Shown here: piece after piece, positions 1-12,400 of the stretch
How the letters are laid out: every line of letters starts with the position of its first letter
Position numbering within the stretch: position 1 is the stretch's first letter
DNA from: Tubulanus polymorphus
Taxonomy: Eukaryota; Nemertea; Palaeonemertea; Tubulaniformes; Tubulanidae
Reading direction: 5' to 3'
Length of the DNA: 64,000 bases
Assembly: GCF_964204645.1 (NCBI RefSeq)
Contig: NC_134026.1
Coordinates: 1,860,001 to 1,924,000, forward strand
Translations under genes and position numbers: made by a program
The notes under the pieces: generated by a model
Databases searched by the model: none
What the model was told of the DNA's origin: nothing
What the model saw: the letters and a program-made list of their open reading frames with translations, nothing else

Positions 1-459
1 AATGCGAACGATTAGAAAATCTGTCCTGAAAATTTGAACATTTTTGTACAGTAGTTATGTTAACAAATTAATGATGCAATTATTTAGATGTTAAATTATC
101 AAACTGGTTATCTTAATAATTTACGTATCGGTATTTCACTATTAGAAACGAAAGGCAGTTATTTGACGGTTAAATATAGGAATGACAACTTCACTTTTAA
201 GAAAAGACCCATGCATTCTTCAGTTGTGTTATTTCATCTAATTAGCAAAAGGTAATTTTCTATTGAAGGGCACCGACTGTGTCTAAGAGGATATCACATG
301 CATTTTATAAGAAATTATCTTTTTAACATATACTAGACAATCATTTAGAATTTTATTTTTCAAAATGATTTAACTTCCTTGTAATACATGTATTCTTATC
401 GTATTTTATATAATTCAATAAATTCACAGACAATCAGGGATTTTTTTTCTTAAGTTTAC

Positions 460-3400
460 CTGTGCTCTACCTCTTCCCATGAGAAATCAGTTTTATCAAT
501 CATTTCTCGTAATTTAGCGCGGTTGCTGAAAAACAGTGCCAAATCCGTAGCCAGAATGCAGTGCTTGATATCGGACAGCACCTGAACAGACAATCAGAAC
601 AATATTATAGAATTATCAATTCTTTTCTGTCTGTTCATCAGTCAGAGGAATCAATGAATTATTTTACCTGTTTATATTCGTCTGATGTGAGATGTTTGAA
701 TATGTTGTGTCCGTCGTGCTGAAAACGTGAAAGAAAACTTACATCAATGAGAAAACAAAACTATATTCATAAATTTGAAAAGTAACTTAATGTCGAACGT
801 TCAAAAATCGGCTGAATTTGATTGGTAATAAGAAAAGCGATACTAACTTAAAAATTTCGAGAAATAAAGATTAATGTGCTTTGCGTAAAAACGAAATGAT
901 ATTCATAAAAGTATTTGACTATTACAGCGTCAGGCGGCGCACTTAAAAAAAAATGGAAAATGGCGATGAAATTTGTTTGTGGGAAAAATCAAATCTTTGA
1001 AATTAACATCGCAATTTTCATAAACAGAATTAGAATATACAACTGGAAATGAAAAGCAATTGGTAATAATCCCATAACGACAAGACTTCATCTTCATTTT
1101 AGTGTCAAAGCAATTCTTGTCAACGATTCCGTCATCGGAATCAGGATTTATTTTATCCACCCACGCAGACGTGATTTGCGTGATCTCAACCTATATGGTT
1201 ATCGAGAGGCAGGTGTCGAAATTCAGTACGCCCGATGAGGGCTCAAATACACATTTACTTAAGAACTTTATACACTTTTGGTTGAATTATTGTGGGATTT
1301 CATTCGAAATTCTAACGTATTTCAGAGAGAAGATGGAGGTGTTTGAAAATGAAAAAAAAATCATAAAATAAACGTGCGGTGTCGTAAATGAAACTGAATA
1401 TATTTCCCACATAATAATAAACTGGGAAGTGATCGTAACATTACAAAAATCTATCTTACTTGTAATATGTTAACAGTATAGTTAAAATGGTGATTCTCCA
1501 TGGGAGAGGAGGAATATATAGCGGCTAGGGGAGACGCACTTTTCACTATAAATGCATTACTTCTCCCACGATGGTCGACATCATGACATAGGCATGCAAT
1601 AAAGAACGCTATTTGCTGAAATAAGTTAGAATGACAAAGTGGTACAAGAGTGATATTACATACTATATTGTTGTTAGTGGAGTAGGGGGGTAGAAGGGCG
1701 TGGTGGTCTGTATCGGTGGATCTCAGGGGTGATGGTGCGCCGCCAGACATATTCCCAGCAAAAAGACATCAAAAATAGATATTTTGATATCCGTATACCA
1801 GCTAGTTATTCGTGGGTTGTTGACTGACTACCTGTAGAATAGTGACAGTTTGGTTGAAATGATGATGTTCCATGGTCGAAGTAGAATAAATTGCGGCGAG
1901 AGGAGAGGCACTTTTCACCATGAACGCATTTGTCTTTCCTCTATGGTCAAGGTCATGGCAAAGACATGCAACAAATAATGCTAGGCACTGCAAGATAATT
2001 AGATTAACCATCAAACAACGTTAACGTCCACCAACTTTGAATAAAAGAACTATTTCTTTACGCAATGCTCTCGATCATCGAGAAACCTATCTGAAAAAAA
2101 ACATCATCGAAAAAGAATCAATTTCCTTTTGACCTTTGCGACCGATAAAAACGCGATCATTTTCACGATGGAAATTTCCTGTACGTACAGACTTCTTTTC
2201 ACTGACATGTTTACCCTTAATGACGTCACGGAGCAGCTACCCATTCAGTGGACTCGTGTATAATGTAGAACTAAGAATGAATTTCTATGAAATGAAGTCG
2301 TTCGTATGAAATACTCGATAGTTCGTGGTTCTCGTGTTTTCCATATCGGTTTTCGATAGCGAATACGATACGAACGCAGTGTTTGACCGTTAATTCGTGA
2401 CAATTCCGAGAACCTTCGGATATTTACGTTAAAAATGAACGAAGTAACGCGCACGTACCTCTAATGGAGTAAATAAATTTGTCGTTGTTTTGATAACGGT
2501 ATACATGGCATGCGCCACCGAGAAAGCATGCGCCCAATTATGATAGGGTACATTCCGATAGTTCTTCCGTACTGTAAGTGTGAACTTCATCAAACATTCC
2601 TTGTCGAATCTACGAGAAAGATTTAGAGTAATCAATGAAACTGGTATCCGTGAAAACGTCAGTTTTAGTTCCAACGTGAAAATTTCTTATTCCATGCAAA
2701 ATTCCACGTAACTGCAAAATAATATCATCAAGTAAAACAAGATTATATTTTCTTTCCGAACGAATTCAGTTGACTTAAGATGGGAATATTTCTTATCGAA
2801 ATATCGATAGCACTGAAAATCATAACCCTTAATTTATCTTTCATGCTTTTTATACGAACAGATTAATGGTGCGTAAAACGTATTAAGACTCAGTGAAAAC
2901 ACAGGAAAACTCGACACGATCTGAGACTAATATTTAACATCGAACTATTTCGAATAAACAATCGTTCACTACAAGAATGTGTCTGAAAATGCGCATATGT
3001 ATATAATTTTTTGTTGTATTTCAGTTTGAAAAAAATCACAGCAAAAAAACAAGAAATCAAAACCGATACCATATGATGATATACGTATATATAAATGTGT
3101 CAAAGAATATATCATGAACTCTACGGAAGGATCGAGGTTAGGTTGAAATTCAACGAGTCGATAAAGTTGAAATCTACTATAAATGTTAGGTGTGGACTGC
3201 ATTTATCTCATCAAACCATTGAGATATAGGATTATGCTCTGGATTTCTCGAAGGACGAATTGAAAATCTTCATCTTCGTCATAGAATGATAGAAAGAAAA
3301 TCAGAATTAGAAATACCTCCACCGAAATTAATTGTGAAATAAATGTTAGACGATTGGTAAAATTTCTGAACAATTGGATGACATACTGAGATGTATATAC

Positions 3401-6400
3401 ATACAATCCCCTAGATTTGTACGAACTACACGCATCGCTCTTCCTATTTTATCAAATAGAATAATTCGATTCAGGTTTCTCCAAATCACTAAAATCTATA
3501 TCTACAAGCAACAGATAAAAAAAACGCCGGGAAAATATTTGAAAGAAAAAAACCTCAGCCACCGTGTTATGAGAAATACTGTTAGCAGTCGACACAGAAC
3601 TAAAGTAACCTCACCTCTTGTCAATAGGGAGCGATTCAAATTGCTCCGCTCTTCGTTTTGAAGCACTTAGAATGAAATAAAAACGGTCATGAGAATCGAT
3701 GTAAATCCCGAATAAAGAAATGCTCGAGAGCCCGAAATAAATCACATAGAAAAATATTCAACAAAACATTAGGCAGAAGAGAACGTTCATAAAATGTGTA
3801 TCTTTTTTAGATATGATATGATATCCTACAATGAAATGAGAAAGAAGCAGTCCACACCTCTGGCTTTCTAGAAATAAATTTCGGATAATCATTATAAAAA
3901 GGTTAAGATGATATAGAAAGTCCGGTGTATATAAGGCTATATACCTTGTATCTGTATCTTTTAAACTAATGCTAAAAGAGAGAAAATGTCCAATCGTGTT
4001 AATTGGTTTTCTGTGTTATTCCACTGAAATCCATCGGAAACATGATCGTGACAGTAATTATTAGCTATATCATCTTCTACAGTTGCTTACGTAGGTTATT
4101 TCAGGAAATTATTTATTTCAATGGAGCAGCTTTTTACTCGGGTTACTATCGTAAATCACTAGTAATACGATAGGCTTTGTTGTCGTAACGGGAATTAACT
4201 AATGACAAATTTATTTTTACCTTTGTAACTTGAACAAATCTTCAAACATATGAATAACGACAAGCGGCTTATCGTCACCGTCTATGGACCACGGCGAAAA
4301 TTCATATCTGCAAACATGAAATACGAGTACAGTTGAAGTTGAATACGCAATATTCATTATATTAAGACATTAGTGTATTTTGAATATCTTACTCTTGTAG
4401 ATGTACTATCGATGACGGCAAATCTCTTGTTTTTAATTTTTCCAACTCGTCCTCCGAACACTGGCTGTGATACGACAGAACCTCCAACGCTACTTTATAT
4501 TTCTGTTCCGATCGCCGAATCTTTTCGTACAGCTATGAAATACAAAATCGAACACTCGTCGTACCGAACGCCCAACTCGCTATACGAGGGTTTTTATCAG
4601 ATTTATTCGGTTACCTTGGCATGATGCAGCGCTAGTCCACAATAAATGGCAAACGTTTCGAACGAATCTTCATCAGCGATCGTAAATTTACCGTTTAGTT
4701 TATTCACCATTTGAACGACGCCAATTATACTGTAACGATAGATCAACATCCATACAGTAGCAGTTTAATCGTGAGTAACAGGGGCCAGTTGCATAGTCGT
4801 GACTTAAGTCCAAAAGTGGTCACAAATCTTTAGACTGGTCTTAAGTTGTTAGATTGGCTATAGAACTAATTTGGTCTTAGACTGGTCTTAAGTCTAAGCC
4901 ATGACTGCGCAACCGGCCCCTGAAGTCGATTTTCAATTTTCAATCAGAAGAATTAGAAATATTTTTACCTTCCACGTATGTATATAGGCATACAAAGTAT
5001 CGTATTTGTTGTGTAACCAGTCTGAAGATCGACATCTCTGAAATGACCAGATATCATTGTCACCATATTCCAGGGACAAGCAAAGATACACGCTCACATA
5101 CGGTAGATAATCTTCAATTAAACCCCGATTACCGGTTAAATCTTCCATTAGTCCCCTCGTCTTACCGGTTAAATCTTTCGTCTTGATAAGCATCGGGAAT
5201 ATTCAACGTTTGTCCAGTCGAAGCTACGTGACCGGCGATACCTTTATCAATCGGAAATCTGAATTAGATATTGGCAATCAATTAGTTAAACTATATCATC
5301 ATCCTTTATTAGAATTGATAACTGTATATTATCTTTAAAGGAATTTTTGATTTAATCATTTCAAATGCAAACACCAATGAATTTCCTCTTAAAGAGAAAT
5401 TGATGAAATATAATGCATTATTGCTATCGAGGATATTGGAGTTGAAGATGATCTTTGTCGTAATGAGCTTCGGTAATAATTGTCACTCGTCGCCGCTAAG
5501 CAGACTTCAGGCAACTCTTCATTATACATGGGCGATCTATGAAATTTGTTTGATATCTCTTATCAAATATTGATGCGGCGGTAATAATTTCCGTGAATCG
5601 ACTGTAGTGTGCAATCGGTGCAATTAACGCGCACTGAATGCGAATCGGAGAGTTTTCCAGGAGGCATGGATGACGATGATTTCTGTACAAACATAGTTAT
5701 AGAAATGACAGCGAAATTACGAAAGTAACATAAACCAGTGCATACAGAGTACGAAGAGAGATAGCTTTAGGTAAAGGGATCCACCGTTCCAGAGTAAATG
5801 GAGTTGAATAATATATGGTTTCGAATTGGTTTCAGGATCCGAGAATGAAATTTCTATCGAATTTAGTTATTAGTTTCATTCTACGGATTTGCGAGGTTGA
5901 TTTGACAGGGATAGATTATTCATTATATATCGAAAGAATTAGCGAACACAAACACACGTAAAGAGAATCAAAATAGATTACAAAATTAAATCCAGCAATA
6001 ACTGTACACTTGATCAAAAATACATGTATTTTTGACTAGATAGATAAAGAGGGATAGAGCTTTCACATTGACGCTAATGAGAGATAATGCAAACAGAACA
6101 AGTGTTCAGTATAGTCTGCAACCTGTCAAAACGTGGGAAGGAGTCTGCGAAAGAATTTTAAGTAATCAAATATTAATGAACGTATAATATTCATGAAAGC
6201 CAAATATACGAACACAACAGTGCTTAACACGAGCAGTCATTGTGATTTTGATACCGTTATAACTGAGTACACCAGCACAATATAAACTTCTAACGGACCA
6301 TGAATACAGTGGCAAGTGGCTTGGTTTTGGGCATGAGGCCAAAACAGATTAGAAAAGCGATCGTGAAACAGCCCCTAAAAAGCTTAGTGCAAGCAATGCG

Positions 6401-9400
6401 ATTTAGCGTGCTATAATACGTGCAAGTCACCATAAACCATGAGTTAAATTTTCAGCAGTCAATTAAATACATCAGCAATTCACGTGTGATTGAAGCTGTT
6501 CTATTGAATACAAGCCAAATTGATTACGTGCAAACTTTCAAACCTGATTTCTTTGCCACAGTCTGGTATGAAATCAGTATCATCTATACTACCAGTATCA
6601 AAGATCCTGGCGTATAATTCCATGGTATTTATGTCAACCAGAAACAAGGATGCCCGGTCAGCATGTACTAATGTTTTAGCGTAATTCTGTGAAAAAGAGA
6701 ACACACCACAATCCACATTTAAAATGTCATGCAACATGCAACGTACACCGCAAAACCGTTGTGATGATCGGCCGTTTTGCCGATCAATTTCTGGGATTTT
6801 CATCCCCACAAATTTCAAATACGTATTGGAAAAGGTTTCGTGATTTTTTGCTGATGGACAAAACCAAGTTTCATTGAAAAATGAATTATTGGCCCAAAGT
6901 TGGAAATGAAGAAAAAGCATGCTGAATTTCTCGGCGTTTCGATGACTCTTTTGACGAACGCTTTTTAATTAGCGACTCAGCAAATCGACATCTTATGCAT
7001 AAGACATGGGCAATAATCGATAGGATTTTGAAAACAAATCCATCGAGGCCCTAATCAGTCGCCAAGGCAACATGGTTCACGTTGGGCATCATCATCAATA
7101 TTGGTCAACGCAGCAGTCAATAAACGAGTTCTTTTCTCAATTCAGTGATTAATATGCCGCGGTCATATTGAGACCTGAGCAATATCTCCATTAGGCTTTC
7201 CATAAATCTCAATTCAACCTGTCTGATGAGACACTCATTAAATATATATATGATTCTACTGCCGATACCCCAGCCCCGCGACGACAATGACCTTGACACC
7301 CCCAACGAACGTAATAAGTAGATTGTAATCAAGTAGACGCAACTAATTTGTTTCTTCGTGCAAAACAATTCACCAAAAAAGCATTTTGTAAACAGCAAGC
7401 AAGGGTGCATGCAGCTTGCTCCGTCACACAATGCCGCCTTAAACGCAGTGAAAACCTGGAATTCACACGTAGAGACAGTTGGGTTGAAACACTGAACGGA
7501 TCATCGTTAGAATTCCTCGATATTAGCGAGACGAAAAATGAATCGAAATTTTAGATTCTAACCCTCAAAAGAACAGCAGAGGCGTGATCACTTCTACTTT
7601 TCTACTTCCTAGCGGTAATTCTCTTGTAGTGTGTGATTTCAACAGAAAAGTCTCTACGCTAAGGTAACATTGAACGAGAATTTCTACCTTATCTCTTTGT
7701 GTTGGCTATCAGCAGGCTGAGCACCCAACCCGTTACCAACATCAAATATTCTCGCATATAACTCCCTAGATACGTTGTCTAGTAGGAATAAAGATGCTCT
7801 ATCTGCGTTCACCAACTTTTGAGCATAGTTCTGTAGCATTGGGCAGAAATCAATCATAAATTTACAATGATATTTAATGGCAACCCTTATAAATTTTTGA
7901 AAACATAATATATATAATATATAATATATGATCTGAATTGGCTTCGTACTATTTTGAAGTCAAACTTATTATCGTATTTTTCAATTACATCTTTTCCGAA
8001 TTTTCAATTCAATTTTCTTCTGACGAAATATATGCGACTTACCATAATCTTCATGATCACCGTGTCCATGCTGACAATATCTTGAAAGATCGACCTAGAA
8101 TTAAATGAAAAATTAGAAAGACGCGGCAAAACCTATCGCGCATAATGATAACAGTAATTACTCTTCGTAAAGCAAGGAATAATGACATGATGTTATTAGT
8201 CACGAATGTCGTTACAAAGACAAGCTGCATGCACATAGAACTTATTTTTGCTTAGAAATATATCGATAAGACCGAAGCGTTATTTCTTACTTTGTCACCG
8301 CTAATAGGAAATCATTGAGTTTCCGTTGTTTCGTCATGCTGTGATACATCTACAAAAAATAAACATTGACAAACGTACATTACATTCGTAATGTTCATCG
8401 CAATAACGCATTGACAGAAATATCATAGTTGCATCGGTGATAGAACTACTTTATTAACGATTTTCATTTTGATATCAATTTCTTTCAAGACGCGTAAAAA
8501 AATGAATACTGAAAAGGCACTGAATTTTACAAATTGACAAATTAGACAATATGTCATGATTTCAACAGTATTTTTTGATTTGAGAAATATAGCATCAATC
8601 AATAAGGAAGCTACAATCGAGGGCCAGATACCAGTAAAAGATTATCTTTATTACACGAATTTATATATAATTCATAAAAATTTGAATTAGAATTCCTGAA
8701 AAGAAATTATGACGGAAATTTCTCTGACTTTACCAAAGCATTACCAACGGCATTACATACAATGAATGTAGCAGACATGCGATAATTTATCTAGGCTACT
8801 AAATTCAACGTTACAAGAAAGAGTTGTTAATAAAACAATAGTGCACCGAGAAAAGTCATTGATTGAAAAGATTAGATGTTTTCTTTTTTTTGTTAGAGTT
8901 TACTATAATAGTTAGACATCAGCGTTTACTTAGTTCCAAAGTTTTCATCGTTAATTGGGTGAAATATGAATGTAAGCGATGGGAGGTTATGTGCACTTCA
9001 TGGACTGTGTGAAAATCATATATCTAAGCATTATATCACTAAGGACGAACCTCATTGTCCATATAATTCTGAAAGTGCCAGCAGCAGGAAAGGCAAAATA
9101 ACAGGGAACTTATTAAAAATCCCAACTTATATCCCAAGTAAAATGAGCAAAAATGTAGAAATCAACTTCGATAACCCATTATGAAAAATTGATAGTCAAT
9201 GAGAGTTGGTTTATGTGGCTCTTATCCCGAGATGACAAGATCTTTTACTCTATAATAAACCCCTCGTACTAAACTATAACTACTGTAACAATGTGCAGTG
9301 TAGTAATCATTACTAAGATATGTTCTCCGTTGATTTCCATCGGAGAAAAATAAGAAGTCACAATATCGTACACAGAAATAGATTGCCCGATTCGGAATTC

Positions 9401-12400
9401 TAAGGTGGCAATAGAAGAAGAAGTTGTACACATTGCTAACACAAGATACGAAAGAAGCATGCAATAGTATACCTCCGCTAAATGAACCGTTATACTCCCC
9501 CATATCAGAAGGCTGCTGCATATCTGGTCAGTAAGAAACATAAATATACAAGCAAGCAATTAGTGTCCAAACACTTGAGAGTATGATGTATGATGCAGAA
9601 AAAAAAGAAGCTGTCTCGGGACCATGTCAACCGATTTCAATCACTTAGATTTAAAAAAAAATCATCCATTTTGGGAAAATTTGGTATGCAGGAAATAATA
9701 AATTGAGAGACCATAAAACCGAGCGAATTCAAAATTGCCCCAACACACAAAAATCTGATTCCAAAATGCCACGTCAACATAGAACATAAAAAGGATATTA
9801 CTCCCAGCAGAAAAAAGCGCATAATGTCAACATTGAATTGCGGTTCAGCACAATTTCGACGCGTTCAATGCGAGCAGGTTTGCTTAGAGACAGGTTTCTA
9901 GATTTCTCCTCACAACGACATGTTGAATTATACGGGTTGAATTGAGTTCTGCATACAAAATACCGTTGAATTTTTTGAAACTTATTCCACCAGAAATTCA
10001 ATTGTTGAATTGAAATTGATTGTTTATATCCAGATCATCCAGGAGACAGCTTCATTTTTGCATTCTAGTGAGGATCGAAATTGTGCACTGAATTAATGTA
10101 TTCAGAGTAAGAGGGAATCCACGCCTGGTTGACTAGGGATTAAGCACCGGTCTCCACCAATCCCTGACTGACCATAGATTTTTTTACCTCGGCACACGAC
10201 ACTGCTACATTTCCCCAAACAAGATAACTGCTGGTAATCTAGAAACAAATAAGTTTTATCAATGCTATCTAATGTATATTACTGACAGTCAAAACCACGG
10301 ACAATATTGTTCAACCTCGCTCAATTAATCTGTAATGATATTATTACCTTTCACACTGCATTCGCTTTAAAAAAAAGTGTTTATTGGAATATATTCCTGT
10401 TGAATAACTATGAACTAACCAACAGTTTTATTTTTCCATCCGTGGCATTAACTATGAACTCGAGAATGACAGGTGAACGAATGCAGGGTAAAATGTAGAA
10501 TTAATTCGTTGTTAATGGTAAAAATAATAAATTTGATAAAAAATAGACATATTACAAACAGCATTATATTTCATTGCAAGCCCAAAGTTGTAATAGTTTG
10601 TGATAGGCTGATAGCCTGGCAAAAATGAGAGACAGCCATTTTTTACTTGATCGAAGGAAATTCATCCACGAAACCATTAAAATGATACCATTAGAGACCG
10701 CGAGTTTATTTTATCCGAAGTTATCAATCATTTTCACCGCAAGCCAATCAGACCTATTTTGTAATATAGGATATAAAGGGATCCCGGACACCGGCTGAGA
10801 GTGTGATGTGTGGGGTGATTGAACGTTGCAGCATTGCAATTTTTACCTCTTCACATTTTAAAGCTAAATGACTCCATAATAAATGACTGGCTGCCACCTA
10901 CAGATAAATTCATCAATTTCTAAAAGAAATTTTCTCCCAGAAAAATTTACGGTTGCAAATAAATGCACTCTTTAACGTCATCGGTTTATTAATTTTTCGT
11001 GTGAATAAAGAAAACATCACGAAATTTTAACCATAGGATCAGTTTTATCGGAGGTGGAATGATTCAGAACAAATATCTATAAATATATATACATGTCGAA
11101 AAATTATAGGGTCAGTGTGAAAGATGCTAAATAAATGTGAATCGCTCGAGAAGATGTTTCAAACAATTATGCGAATCGGTGGAATGTTTGTTTTCATCAT
11201 GGTATTTATACCCGGGGTAAAATGAATGCGACCTTTTGTACGTGACGTTTTATATCATTGGTTATTTGTCTCGAATGATGAGTGGCGCGCGCCGGACGTG
11301 ATTGCCATTAGGCAAACGATCAACCAATTACTGCAATTTACTGAATTTAATTCTACGCGAATTCCAAGCCATCAGGTTTATTTTTGAAAAAACGAAACCA
11401 ACTCGTCTGTGTATAAGATGTGCATCGTGCCGACCAAAACGGCGATGAAAATGCTCAAGTTCACGTAATGATTAATAGTTATAATGTAAACATTCATTGT
11501 TTGTAGACCCGGCAATACACGAAAATAAATATGGCTATTAAAGACAACAGGCATTTTAGATTGCGGTATCCATTGCATTCATATAATACGGCTGTAGCCC
11601 GACTACACTGAAATTGCCTGTTTGTAGGAAATGGCTGAAGAAAATATTATATTTGATATCAAATATCAAGGACGTGAGGACCGACCTCCCTGCAAATAAC
11701 AATCATTCGGATAAATCTCATAAAACGGTCCACAGCGACGAAGCGTTGGTAAATTCGTAAATTCGAATTTTTTTTGTTCGAGCTAAATCTGAATTTCCTA
11801 CCTCTTCATCTTCTTCGGCAAATGCAGCGGTTCCGACGTTTCTGTACAGTTCTACCACACCTGATTTATAACGAATATAATTCAATATAGAACAAATACA
11901 ATTCAATTTCGGGGTTTGACATATATTGCTGCATACAAGAAAAGATATAGAAAAGTTTTTAAATTTTTCAATATTTATCGATGTGAATTTCATGTTTTTA
12001 AAAGCTCACCAACGACTTGTCCATTAGACTGAGTAATTGGTTGCGCTAATACTGTTTGTGCATGGTCACCCCCGATACCAATCCCTTCTGGAAATCTTTC
12101 ATCCTGAAATATCACACGAACTCATGCAGTCAAATAACTATAAATACCACGGATGATACTATATTTAAAATAAATGATAAATGGTCTGTGCTCATATTTC
12201 ACTAATGATAAGTCAGTCACTCACTCCTAGTATTTCACTGGTGCGTATAGTCTCTTTAGTCGTAGCTACGTAAGCCGACAGAGTCGTTCCTTTTCCTAGT
12301 TTTCTCGAAGAAACGGCACCACTGAAATTAGGTTGGTTCTTCTGATTAGATATAGGATACGCAGTAACTAACTAATACTTGAGGTATTAATGATGTAGTG

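Noticed and set aside
7117-7431. A third GAF-B exon copy between the two found
   Set aside because: No NADR, LFL or LYARIFD signature in any frame there.
9637-9822. A possible fourth linker-helix exon ([11 protein letters not shown] on the minus strand)
   Set aside because: Only the Trp context is similar; there is no suitable AG and GT 51 bp apart and no matching end.
11378-11578. Hydrophobic minus-strand frame ([19 protein letters not shown]) as another exon copy
   Set aside because: No acceptor at the right place, no Trp, and the pattern does not align with copies a-c.
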